From NCBI GenBank assembly GCA_001275005.1, contig JWZX01001846.1, positions 1 to 32,813 on the forward strand: a stretch of 32,813 bases of DNA. Reading direction: 5' to 3'. Below, piece after piece: positions 1 to 8,757 of this stretch. The position numbers were made by a program, and so were the translations under genes. Below the pieces are notes generated by a model. It saw only the letters and a list, made by a program, of their open reading frames with translations, was not told where the DNA came from and made no database searches. Every line of letters begins with the position of its first letter. Within the stretch, counting starts at the first letter, position 1. Origin of the DNA: Chrysochromulina tobinii (taxonomy: Eukaryota; Haptophyta; Prymnesiales; Chrysochromulinaceae).

Positions 1-1544
1 GGCGGTGGTGGCGGCGACGGCGGAGGCGGCGACGGCATCGGGGGCGGAGGCGACGGCGACGGCGGCGGCGGCGTCGGCGGCGGCGGCGACGGCGGCGACG
101 GCGATGGTGGCGTAGAGACAGCTGCCGAAAGGGCAGCTACGATGGCAGAGAGATTCGAAAGAGCACTGCTCTGAGCAGCTACGATGGCAGAGAGATTCGA
201 AAGAGCACTGCTCTGAGCAGCTACAATAGCCGAGAGAGCGGCAAGGTCGTGGACCGCAACCTTCGCCTCCAAAGCCGTTAGACGGTCGGTGAGCACGTTG
301 GTCTCGTAATTGGGCCATGATTGGCGCTTGCCTGAGAAGACGTGCGTCCTCGCGCCGACGTACTGTTGCGTCGTGGCGGCGAGCTCGGTGGTAAAGACGA
401 CGAAGCCCACTGGCTGTTGAATCAACGCGAGCGCTTGCGTAGTGAAGGTCAGGAGCTGCGCCGGCAGAGGCGAGAACCAGGTGGTTTGGGCGAGCGCCTG
501 GCCCTCGGGCGACAGGATGAACTTGACGAAGTAGTCTAGCACGGACGCCGAGAGTGCGTTCATCGACGTCCGGTCACGGTCGAGGTAGAAGTACGAGAAC
601 ATCACGATCGGCCACGTCGTCGGTCCAGCCTGGTCGTACAGATTCACCGCCGAGAAGTCGAGAGTCGCGTTGACCGGGAAGGTATTATTGGTCGCGAGCA
701 ACGCCAGCGCAGCGGCGCCAACGTTGGCGTTCTTGGAGGTGAGATAGACCCCATCGCGGTTCTTCAGTGCAATCTCTGCAAAGCCCTTCTCGTGGCCATG
801 GCCAGCGTCCATGTACCCGATCGCGTTAGGAGTCGCGTCGATGGCATCTGCCATGCCCTGCGACCCCTGTACCGCGATGGTGCCGGGGACCGACGGGAAG
901 GTCGAGCCCGTGGAATACGCCGCGCCCGCGGCATCGACCCACGACGCCGGACACTTGCCTTTGAGGTACTGGGTGATGCCCGAACTCGACGACGAGCCAT
1001 CGGCGCGCCGGTGCACCTTGATCTCGCCTCTCGCCGTCATCTCAGGGTTGAGCGCTTTGATGTCGGGGTGGTCCCAGGAGGTGATTTGGCGCGTGAAGAT
1101 TTTCGCGAGCATGCAGGCGTCGAGGTCGATTGTTGCGCCGCCCAGCTCAGCCTCTGGCACGTTGTGGAAGACGCTGATGGCGCCCAGCGCGAATGGTACG
1201 TGGAGCATCTCGCGCCCGCTGCTCCGGACGGTATTGTACAGAGCGCTGGTCATCGGGATGTCGCCCGAGCCAAAGTGATTGTACGACTTGAAGCCCGATG
1301 TGGCGTCGCCCACGAACTCGGCCTGGCCCACACCCGAGCCAACGCCACGATACGTCATCGTGAGCGGCAGCTTGGAGCGCCCCTCGAGCAGGTCCATCGC
1401 CTCCCAAAACAGGCGCTGCGGGTTGGTGCTGCCCGAGCCATGCACGTTGATCACCTGCGTCAGGCCATCAACGTATGGGATCGTTATCGTCTGAGCGTAT
1501 GCCCCCCCAGCGAGGAGGACAATGACAGCGGAAGTAATGCGCAT
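1..1544 (-). CDS. Secreted PstS-like phosphate-binding protein with Pro-rich C-terminus (3' end outside window)
   Basis: An open frame of 514 codons starts at the ATG at 1544 and is still open at base 1. Residues 1-17 look like a signal peptide (MRITSAVIVLLAGGAYA). The next ~320 residues follow the periplasmic phosphate-binding protein PstS in order: HGSGSTNP, YRGVGSGVGQAEF, GSGDIPMT, VPFALGAISVFHNVP, LAKIFTRQITSWDHPDI, KVHRRADGSSSSSGITQYL, ATPNAIGYMD and TTWPIVMFSYFYL. In bacteria PstS feeds an ABC importer. In algae secreted PstS-like proteins are probably phosphate scavengers or sensors (inference). After the PstS fold come ~14-residue coiled-coil repeats (LSAIVAAQSSALSN, from residue ~438) and then an SPPPP-type extensin-like stretch, which bacterial PstS lacks. 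What follows the Pro-rich part (anchor, membrane segment or another domain) lies outside the window. Confidence 0.88.
   Translation of the reverse strand, partial: MRITSAVIVLLAGGAYAQTITIPYVDGLTQVINVHGSGSTNPQRLFWEAMDLLEGRSKLPLTMTYRGVGSGVGQAEFVGDATSGFKSYNHFGSGDIPMTSALYNTVRSSGREMLHVPFALGAISVFHNVPEAELGGATIDLDACMLAKIFTRQITSWDHPDIKALNPEMTARGEIKVHRRADGSSSSSGITQYLKGKCPASWVDAAGAAYSTGSTFPSVPGTIAVQGSQGMADAIDATPNAIGYMDAGHGHEKGFAEIALKNRDGVYLTSKNANVGAAALALLATNNTFPVNATLDFSAVNLYDQAGPTTWPIVMFSYFYLDRDRTSMNALSASVLDYFVKFILSPEGQALAQTTWFSPLPAQLLTFTTQALALIQQPVGFVVFTTELAATTQQYVGARTHVFSGKRQSWPNYETNVLTDRLTALEAKVAVHDLAALSAIVAAQSSALSNLSAIVAAQSSALSNLSAIVAALSAAVSTPPSPSPPSPPPPTPPPPSPSPPPPMPSPPPPSPPPP
137..228 (-). repeat. 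42-bp tandem repeat in the PstS-like gene
   Basis: Copies start at 137 and 179, with a third degraded copy from 221. The period is 42 bp, so the frame is kept and each copy encodes a 14-residue helical unit just before the Pro-rich tail. Confidence 0.85.
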
Positions 1545-2080
1545 GAATGTAGGAAGGGTCGGTCAGAGGCTGTCTCGCGATCCCTGGGAAGATGTGCATC
1601 ATTCCGGCTTCGGCTCGAATATCGACCCATGAACTAAATCCGCTTGAACTGTTCACAGCTCCACAAATCGAGCTCCAAAACACATTCTCTCGCGTGTTCT
1701 CGGTACATTGTAGTGGGAACTGTTCACAGCTCCAAATTCGAGCTCCAGACGAAACACATTCTCTCGCCTGTTATCGGTAGTGTGTCTCTTATAGAGTGGT
1801 GTGCCAGCGATCATGTGTGCGATCCAAAGATAAAGAGTGGTCGACGTATGACGCATACTGGCAGTACGGAAACCTACATTATGCACAGCATAAATGTACG
1901 GCAGTCACGCCGATTCGCTTCTTAGCATGGCATGCACATGATTTGACCCAAAGGGGTACAAAGGGGTAGGGAGGTATTCTTTCTGGATAGTGGATTCACA
2001 CACTATCTATCCCCACCACCTCATTTTGAACTCAGTGCTGTGTGCCACTGTCAGGAAACGTTGACCTTCTCACACAGCGC
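1545..2080. promoter_or_regulatory. Upstream region of the PstS-like gene with a duplicated 60-bp element
   Basis: No gene is seen. Two direct copies (1646-1705 and 1717-1779, offset 71 bp) share GAACTGTTCACAGCTCCA, a TCGAGCTCCA block, CACATTCTCTCGC and TCGGTA. They lie 100-235 bp upstream of the ATG at 1544. On the minus strand a TATA-like CTATAAGA lies at about 1787-1794, just beyond the far copy. The duplicated block may be a control element for a phosphate-responsive gene (inference). The rest (1800-2080) is lower in GC and lies tail-side of the gene ending at 2081. Confidence 0.5.
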
Positions 2081-4885
2081 CTAATCGCGCCATGGGATCA
2101 AGTCAACCGCCGCGTTCCAAGGCAGCAGTCCGGGGGAAGACGCGTCAGAGCGCGAGGGCGTGGACCCATACGGATCCGTGCGTGAGTACGTGCTTCCACC
2201 GCTGGCGATGCTCTGGCACGAGTACGGGCCACTGTGACAGCCACCATCCAGCACCGCAACCGCGCGATGACTGAGCGCGCGAGGATCGGTGAAGACTGCT
2301 ATCGTGCGCCCACCGGTGCTCGGCGAGCTGCGAGAGGCGGTGATGGAGCTTCCAAGCGCTTGTGTCTCGGATCCTCCGTCGAGCTCAGTTTGCAACCCAC
2401 GAAGCTGCCCACGTAGCGACGCTAGTTGGTCTTTCAAGTTCGCGGGTAGTACCCTCTGGCTTGCCATCCGTCGAAGACGATTGCTCTCTTCATCGGGCGG
2501 GCGTGAATCCCCAGAGGTATGGCTCACTACTCTAGGCTGCCGCCCCAGGGATTCGTTACGGGATTGAGCCCTGCGCCGTAGACGGTTCGTCTCATCGGAC
2601 GGGCAGCTCGGCGTGCTGGGAGCCAGAGCGGCCGCCCTCTCCTCAGCTGCCACAAGCACCGCCGCAGCCTCGGCCCGGGCGGCAGTCACAAGCACCGCCG
2701 CAGCCTCAGCCCGCGCGGCCCAAACCAACTCGTCCGCTTTGACCGCCTGCTTCGCCGCGGCCGCCCTCTCCTCAGCTGCCGCAAGCACCGCCGCAGCCTC
2801 GGCCCGGGCGGCACTCACCAACTCATCAGCCTCGGCCACCCGCTTTGCCGCCGCCGCCTCCAACTCTATCGCCTGTGCGACGGCGTGTTCCTCGATCGCC
2901 TGTGCGACCGCCTGTGCGACCGCCTTTGCCGCCTCCAGCTCAATCGCCTGTGCGACCGCCTTTGCCGCCTCCAGCTCAATCGCCTGTGCGACCGCCTTTG
3001 CCGCCTCCAGCTCAATCGCCTGTGCGCCCGCCTTTGCCTTCGCGGCCGCCGTGGCTTTGGCTGTCTCAACCTCAGCCGCCACCTCCGCCTCTGCCTGAAG
3101 CACAAGCTGCGCCGTCTGCACTGCCCTGGCCTCAGCCGCCTGCGCCTCGGCCATCGCCCTCGCCGCCCGTACCTCCGCCTCGGCCGCCTCGGCCGCCTCG
3201 GCCGCCACGGCGCTCTCGATCTCGCGCTCCATCTCGCGCTGCTCCGCCTCGGCGCTCGCAATCTCGCGCTCCATCTCGCGCTGCTCCGCCGCGGCGCTCG
3301 CAATCTCGCGCTCCATCTCGCGCTGCTCCGCCGCGGCCTCGTCGTCAAGCGCCACAAATCTCGCATGCATCTCCTCGATTAGGATCGATCTCGTCAGAAG
3401 CCGCACCTCCGACTCGACCGTCGACAGAAGTCTCTCCCGTTCTGCTTCCGCTGATCGTAACAGCGCTGCAGCCTCTGCCTCCGCTGAGCGTACCAGTAGC
3501 AGCGCTGAAGCCTCTATAGACTCCGCTGAGCGTAGCAGCGCTGCAGCAGCCGGCGTCACCTCCGCACCGTCGCCCACCGTCGGCGTAACCGTCGGCGCCC
3601 TACCGCTGCCGCCAACCAGCGGAGCTCGGGGATCGAACTGAGCTTCTTGATTGCTTCTTGAGTGCCACAGCTCCTGCGCCTTGAGCTCGGGGATCGAAAT
3701 GAGCTTCTTTTTCCCCTGGGAGCCCCCTTCGGGATCCATCTGGAGCTTGTCGAGCTTATCGACGAAGCTCGTTGACGAAGCGGGATCCCTCTGGAGCTTG
3801 TCGAGCACCTGCAGCTTCTCCTCGCACTTGCGCTTGATGGCGGCCTCCATGGTAAAGCGCCCATCCGGAGTAGGCCCATGCCTGAGCAGCTGCGTGTACT
3901 GGGTGCGAGCCTCTGCCCAATCTCCCGCCTCGAGATGCATGTTGGCGGCCGAGAGCAGATAGCTTGAGAGCTCCGTGGCGAGCGTCAAGGCGAGCGCCAT
4001 GTCCGCATCGCCGTCCCTGCTCATCTGTGCATACCTCGCCCGCTCGTAGATGGTCTCCACATGCAGAGCAATGTACGCGCCGGCCGCCGTGGCATACGCT
4101 TCGTCAAAGAGCCGCGCTGCCGCGGCAGCGTCTCCTCGCCTGCTCGCCACATGCCCCTGGGCTGCAAGCGCCGCCGCGAGCGCTCTGGCCGACTGGGACG
4201 CAAGGGACGGCGGCGCAGCAGCATCGCTCTCGGCCATCGTCCTCGTCTCCGGCGTCGCCGGCGTCGGCGAAATCGGCAGTGGCGTGAGGGTCGTGGCGTG
4301 GAATTCGCCGCTTGCGTGGCGGTGGCGGCGTGGCGGCGGCGGCGGCATCGGGGCCGTGTGGAACGCAGGGGACGGTGCAGCCTGCCCCGATGCAGAGGGG
4401 AAGGGCAGGGCGCCGTGGTGAGCACATGCATGCATGAACGCAGGGGACGGTGCAGCCTGCCCCGATGCAGCGATACACCGTGAAGGGGACGGTGCAGCAT
4501 CGGGCGACGTCGGCGTTGGCGTCAGCGTCTGCGTTAGTGTCGGCGTCAGCGTCGGCGTTGGCGTCGACGTCGGCGTGGTGATGCCGCGAGGCGGTGGCGG
4601 TGGTGCGGCGTGAAAGTGGCGATTCCGTGGCGGAGGCGACGGCATGACGGCGGCGGCCGACGGCAGCAAGCTGGCACCTTCATGCGTCACAGGCTCAGAA
4701 CGGAGCGTTAACTGACCCGAAGTGGTATGGTTTGCGGCTTGATTTTCGTAGCGCTCAATCGTTTTCGCGAGCGCTTCGTGCAGCGCCAGGCACCGGGCAA
4801 GGTGCTCACGGTCGTGCACATGCACATGTACCCACGGATTACAACGAACCGCCTTGGACTCGAGGAAGTAACGGAGCGATGACAT
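2081..4885 (-). CDS. TPR-like and long Ala/Glu-rich coiled-coil protein
   Basis: The frame runs from the ATG at 4885 to TAG at 2081 (934 residues unspliced, 909 if the element at 4382-4456 is spliced). Residues 1-50 are helical. A Thr/Pro-rich stretch with TPTLTPTLTQTLTP-type repeats follows to ~210. Residues ~230-340 look like TPR-type paired helices (for example ANMHLEAGDWAEARTQYTQL). Residues ~430-740 form a long coiled coil rich in A, E and R, built partly from 14-residue (EMEREIASAAAEQR) and 12-residue (AIELEAAKAVAQ) tandem repeats. The tail has two NRLRR motifs and is Ser-rich. I do not recognise the family; a structural or cytoskeletal role is only suggested by composition. The gene resembles the coiled-coil gene at 23931-26183 in composition and also carries a type-A intron. 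The true 5' end could lie upstream (see 5012-5242). Confidence 0.7.
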   Translation of the reverse strand: MSSLRYFLESKAVRCNPWVHVHVHDREHLARCLALHEALAKTIERYENQAANHTTSGQLTLRSEPVTHEGASLLPSAAAVMPSPPPRNRHFHAAPPPPPRGITTPTSTPTPTLTPTLTQTLTPTPTSPDAAPSPSRCIAASGQAAPSPAFMHACAHHGALPFPSASGQAAPSPAFHTAPMPPPPPRRHRHASGEFHATTLTPLPISPTPATPETRTMAESDAAAPPSLASQSARALAAALAAQGHVASRRGDAAAAARLFDEAYATAAGAYIALHVETIYERARYAQMSRDGDADMALALTLATELSSYLLSAANMHLEAGDWAEARTQYTQLLRHGPTPDGRFTMEAAIKRKCEEKLQVLDKLQRDPASSTSFVDKLDKLQMDPEGGSQGKKKLISIPELKAQELWHSRSNQEAQFDPRAPLVGGSGRAPTVTPTVGDGAEVTPAAAALLRSAESIEASALLLVRSAEAEAAALLRSAEAERERLLSTVESEVRLLTRSILIEEMHARFVALDDEAAAEQREMEREIASAAAEQREMEREIASAEAEQREMEREIESAVAAEAAEAAEAEVRAARAMAEAQAAEARAVQTAQLVLQAEAEVAAEVETAKATAAAKAKAGAQAIELEAAKAVAQAIELEAAKAVAQAIELEAAKAVAQAVAQAIEEHAVAQAIELEAAAAKRVAEADELVSAARAEAAAVLAAAEERAAAAKQAVKADELVWAARAEAAAVLVTAARAEAAAVLVAAEERAAALAPSTPSCPSDETNRLRRRAQSRNESLGRQPRVVSHTSGDSRPPDEESNRLRRMASQRVLPANLKDQLASLRGQLRGLQTELDGGSETQALGSSITASRSSPSTGGRTIAVFTDPRALSHRAVAVLDGGCHSGPYSCQSIASGGSTYSRTDPYGSTPSRSDASSPGLLPWNAAVDLIPWRD
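2893..3045 (-). repeat. 36-bp coding minisatellite
   Basis: Units GCCTCCAGCTCAATCGCC begin at 2931, 2967 and 3003 (period 36), with more diverged units on the left. They encode AIELEAAKAVAQ in the coiled coil. Confidence 0.85.
3212..3337 (-). repeat. 42-bp coding minisatellite
   Basis: Three units begin at 3212, 3254 and 3296 (period 42), encoding EMEREIASAAAEQR-like units in the coiled coil. Confidence 0.85.
4382..4456 (-). mobile_element. Introner-like intron, type A (copy 1, diverged)
   Basis: Direct host copies at 4361-4395 and 4436-4470 (35 bp, identical, offset 75) flank a 40-bp core at 4396-4435. In the sense direction the core contains GCATGCATGTGCTCACC and then a pyrimidine tract, but its 3' end is CCTCTG, not CCACAG. 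The best intron is GC-AG, CAG|GCTGCACC to GGGGCAG|GCTGCACC. At 75 bp it keeps the frame, so unspliced RNA would add 25 residues. Confidence 0.65.
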
Positions 4886-5011
4886 GGCCGCGCGTAGCGA
4901 GGGGCTGCCAAGACGAGAATCAACGTGCAGACGGGATAGGCGACCTTAATCAAACGTAACCATGGGTGGAGGAGAGGCGCTCGCGCTCGGACAGAATCGC
5001 GAGGATGCGCA

Positions 5012-5242
5012 CTATGTTTCAGCCAAGAGCTCTGCATTCCTCTCAGCATCCGAGTCCATGAGGGCGTTGAAGAGCTTCACGGTCCTCCGGAAGTCTGTGA
5101 TCTTGAGGGGGTCGATTGCCTCGGCGGGTGCACCATCGGTCGATTCCTCCGAATCGGAGGACTGCACGCCGCCCATGAGCGTTACCGTTGCCTCGTGCCA
5201 CGTGGGTGGATTGCACGAAAGAAATGCTTCGGAATCGAGCAT
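5012..5242 (-). CDS. Small open frame, possibly an upstream exon of the gene at 2081-4885
   Basis: The minus frame from the ATG at 5242 to TAG at 5012 encodes 76 residues with a natural-looking helical end (DPLKITDFRRTVKLFNALMD, then SDAERNAELLAET). It ends 126 bp before the ATG of the next minus gene, so it could be a first exon joined across an intron ending near CTTGGCAG (about 4910). A competing plus-strand frame at 4962-5387 (141 residues) has a good ACCATGG start context, but its product looks random and Ser-rich. I cannot decide between the strands. Confidence 0.25.
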   Translation of the reverse strand: MLDSEAFLSCNPPTWHEATVTLMGGVQSSDSEESTDGAPAEAIDPLKITDFRRTVKLFNALMDSDAERNAELLAET

Positions 5243-7074
5243 GCAATGCACACGCGGATGCTCTTCAACACAACGCGCAGTCCTCCGGACCCCCAAGCAC
5301 GAGGCCCACAGTCACATGGACGGAGATGTCACCGACGGGGCCGTCTACGACAACACAAGTCACGAAATCAGTCACAATCGATGGTAGATATGTGTATGCT
5401 TGGCTACCATAGCGTGTGCGCGGTCCTTAGCGCTGCCCGGGGGTCTGAGGGCCGGCCCTGTGCCCAGCCGGCCTCCTGCACCATATCTTCGCAAACTTCG
5501 CTTCCGGCGCTCCTCCTCGGCAATACGGCGCTAATACGGCGCGCGGCGCTCCCGGCCGTTTTCCCACAGGGGGCTAACTTTCCTACGTAGCATATAACGT
5601 AAAGAACAACCGAACGCGCAAATTGATCATGCTACTACCATTTACTACTCGTACGATACTGTATATACGGGCTTAATACGGGCTACTTCGATCTACAGGG
5701 TACGTGGCTTAGGCGCTACAACCCTACTACGACAACTACTATGTGTATTGCCGTGCGCCATCGCATGCTATACATGCTCTAATTCATCAAACGCCAAGCC
5801 AGAATCCAACTCTTGCGCCCGGCAGACGTCTATATCCACGACCCGCCGCTGGGCTCGACCGACGACGCGCCCGTGCACATTTCCGCCCGCCTCAGCCCTC
5901 ACGGTTCCCCGTCACTCGCGCCCTGGCCGCCCACACCACCTTCCTTGCGGCGGGCAGCAGCTGCAACCCACTGAGCGAATTCCGACGCACTTGGTGGCGT
6001 CCAGGTGATTTCCGAGGCGCATTCCTGCTCTTTGAGCTTTGCAGCCTCGTGCCCGACGCTCGGCCGGCGAGTTAGTCGCTCGACGGACGCCTGCTGTTCG
6101 CTGCTAAGCTTTCGACGAGACTGGTGGGCTCTGGAGCTGTCGGCCGAGTGGAGGCGAGCGATTGAACGACTTTGGCTACCATGCCACGCGACATGTTGCA
6201 CGACCAGAGGGAGAGTCTGCTTAGCGACGGTGTTCCTGAACCGATCGCGGTCCGCCTGAAAACGGAGGAGTGGGAGCGTGAGTGAGCGCGACTTGCAGTC
6301 ACGAGTGCAGGGTGATTCGAAATGTCCTGTCGCGCGCCTCCTTCTCCCACTTTGTGCGCGCATCGCCAAGAGGGGCATCGCGCCTGCTGTACTCTGCTGC
6401 TGGTGCTGACGCCGACTGCGAGGTGGCGGGTTGCATGTGGACTGCCGCTCAGGGAGCGGAGCTAATCAACGGAGGTGGACTCGGTGTGGAGCAAAATCGA
6501 AATCGTTGAGCTAATCGAAAGGGACTGAGTTGATAGGAGACGCGTGCCCGATTTGGGAGACACGAAAATGATTTTTTTATGAACGACATTTCGCTTCTTC
6601 GTTCGGCATGTATTTCTCAATATGAAAAAAACAGGTTCACGAAAGCTCTCGTGTCGCTACCCCTCTTGGTGGTTTGAAGGAACTTTTGAAGGTGCAGTTA
6701 CTATGTTACTTTGAAGGGCGAGACGATTCCGAGTGCGAGCGGATGATTTCGAGTGCATGAGAACCGAGCCCGAGCATGTGTTAGATGGTGTGAACGAGGA
6801 GGAGGCAGCCTGTGGTGGTTATAACTTAAGGTATCCCGAAAAACAATAGAACGAGATACGCCGATGATTCAGGCCGACACATGCTGGGTGAGACTGGCCT
6901 GATTAATCGGCGGTTCGACGCTCATGTTCGACGCTATTGAGATCACTCGTTCAAAGACCTCGCTCTCAGTTCTTGCTCTCAGTTCCTGAAGCTGCCTCTC
7001 GTCCTACTACGATCAGTTCCACTCCGCGTGCGTCGCGTCGTCCACACCACATTGGAGAGCGCGGACAGATCTCT
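5243..7074. other. Long intergenic region
   Basis: No convincing gene is seen. 5400-5745 holds GC-rich then AT-richer unique sequence. 5749-6995 is copy 1 of a dispersed repeat (separate entry). About 245 bp within it (6634-6880) are absent from copy 2. Confidence 0.5.
5749..6995. repeat. Dispersed ~1-kb direct repeat, copy 1
   Basis: It matches 11584-12575 in the same orientation. The core (5790-6440 versus 11637-12285) differs at only a few percent of positions by eye. Weaker matches continue: GGAGACGCGT near 6537 and 12352, TTCGGCATGTATTTCTCA near 6602 and 12416, GATCACTCGTTCAAA near 6944 and 12508. Both copies keep an open minus frame of at least 100 residues containing EITWTPPSASEFAQWVAAAA, and short open frames on plus. 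It may be a duplicated gene fragment or part of a transposon; no transposase motif or terminal inverted repeat was recognised. Confidence 0.75.
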
Positions 7075-8468
7075 CTAATCTCTCATCTCTTCTCCTGACG
7101 AGATCAGCAAACGGAGCAGCGCCGCGAGATGGCCCGCGTCCCTCAGGTCTTTGGCGAGCGAGTGGCCCAGCCCCGCGTGCACGCGCACCGAGACGGTCGG
7201 CTGGCGTCTGCCTCTCTGCCCCAGGCCTTGGGCCGTGCACTCCAAGAATCGCTCCGAGGCCATCGCCATGGCCTCGCGCAGCAGACTCGCCTCGAGCACG
7301 TCAGAGGGTGCGTCCTCGCCGACATGCACCTCGATCACAGGCTGGATCACGGGCTGGGTGGGGGGCGTCAGCAGAGAGCAACGTCGGTGCCAGCACGCAA
7401 AGGCAGACTCGGTCGGCACGCCCGCCTCACGCGCCTCCGCCTGAAGCTCTGCGAGTGGATCATCGAAGAACATGTACGGCAAGGCCAGCGCCGCGCGATG
7501 GGTGGGGTGTACGAAGATCTGCGGACCAAATGCGAGGATGCCAGCTGCACCAACGGCAAGGCCCGCGCGGACGGCAGCATAGCCTCCCATCGATGCTCCT
7601 ACGGTGAGCACCCGCACAGGCTGCAGCAGGGCGATCTCGGCCTCCAGATGCGACAGTAGAGAGTCGAAAGCGTCGGTAGTCTCGGGCTGCTGGACTGTGG
7701 GCGTACATGCGCGCAAGCCAGCTCGCATGCACACTTGCGTGCACGCTGCCCAGGCAGCGAGTGGAGTGCCTCGGGTCTTGCCTCGCAGGTACCACCGCTG
7801 TAGGGGATCTGATCGACGCCAACAGCAAAGACAACAGGTGGCGCTAATGGTTGAGAAGGAGAGGCCGAAGTGGAGTGGTCGGGCGGGACAGGTCGTAGTG
7901 GTTCAGGGTCTCGTCCGGACAGGCGTCAGGAGCAGCTGGCATCGGCAAACACACCTCGCACGAAGAGTGCCGACGCGCCGATGCGCTCGCAGACACCCAC
8001 AAATTCGTACATGCCGACATGCCCCATTCCGTACGCAAGTCCGCCGAAGCTGATGATTAGCGTGCGCTCCTCGCCCAGGCTGGTGGGACCGAGACTACCT
8101 GTCCCGTCGTAGCCTGAGTAGACGCGCCTGAAGTCGTGCGCGTCGAATGCGCGTGTGGCGAGATTTCGGACTTTTTCCGCGTCTGGTGCGTGTGCATGTG
8201 CGCGTGGGTCGGGCAGCATGTCTTCTCGCAACAGGTCGAGCAGTCCGAGCCTTCGACGCAGCTCCTTGACTGAAAGAGTGGCCTCGAGCTCGCCGAGCAT
8301 GGTGACAGGAGGGCGCGTGCCGTCGAAGCCGGCTGCCCGAAAGTATGCCTCGAGATCGACTCCGTCGTCGCTGGTGCTCATTTCAATCGCCTTCACTGCG
8401 CGAGAATTGCAGTCGTTGTCCTCTGAGATATTCTGAGTGCGCCATCGAAATGGACTCGTGTGAACCAT
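7075..8468 (-). CDS. Alpha/beta-hydrolase fold protein (two exons)
   Basis: Exon 1 is 8468-7955 and exon 2 is 7808-7075. The intron 7809-7954 starts GTGTGT and ends GATCAG. Joining gives 415 residues and rebuilds the phrase FVRDPLQRWYLRG across the junction, which supports the splice choice. Exon 1 has LIISFGGLAYGMG (oxyanion-side strand). Exon 2 has the nucleophile elbow VGASMGGYAA (Ser at ~residue 240) and a late HAGLGHSLAKDL that could carry the catalytic His; HVGEDAPSD may carry the acid. The family is serine hydrolases of the alpha/beta fold, but the substrate cannot be told. A start at the Met at 8381 (MSTSDDG) is also possible. The gene is divergent from the phosphoglycerate mutase gene. 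Its intron carries neither of the introner-like families. Confidence 0.75.
7809..7954 (-). other. Ordinary GT-AG intron of the hydrolase gene
   Basis: 146 bp; donor CGAG|GTGTGT, acceptor GATCAG|ATCCCC, phase 1. It has no flanking duplication and no repeat family. The nearer CCTACAG acceptor would put exon 2 out of frame. Confidence 0.7.
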
Positions 8469-8757
8469 GTCAATTGTATTTCCTAATGAACGGCCAGGTC
8501 ATGCCAGGTCATCGCGCACCGTACTCCTCCGGAACGACGCTTTTGGAAATTCATTCTTCCGAAAGCTTAAGACGAGACAAGGAAAAAGTATAAGTTCGAA
8601 ATGTTAGTCGAGGCCGTGCTTGCAGAAGGCTGATTACTAGTACATGGGTGGGAAAGTGACTCGCAGGATCTCCGTGATAAAGACCGGGACTTCCTAAGGT
8701 GGCGGTAGCCAACTCGTCAGAATCCCGCGTTCACCTCAGATTTCGCAACCTCGACGA
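8469..8757. promoter_or_regulatory. Shared divergent promoter region
   Basis: 289 bp lie between the ATGs of the hydrolase (minus) and the phosphoglycerate mutase (plus). The region is AT-richer than the genes. A GTATAAG box lies near 8588 on the plus strand. No known factor site is certain. Confidence 0.4.

Noticed and set aside
792-1637. Plus-strand frame of 281 residues over the PstS-like gene
   Set aside because: The minus strand gives a clear PstS motif series with a signal peptide; the plus frame has none.
2613-3519. Plus-strand Ala-rich and Pro-rich frames over the coiled-coil gene
   Set aside because: They arise from the 36- and 42-bp minisatellites of the minus gene; no domain and no plausible start context.
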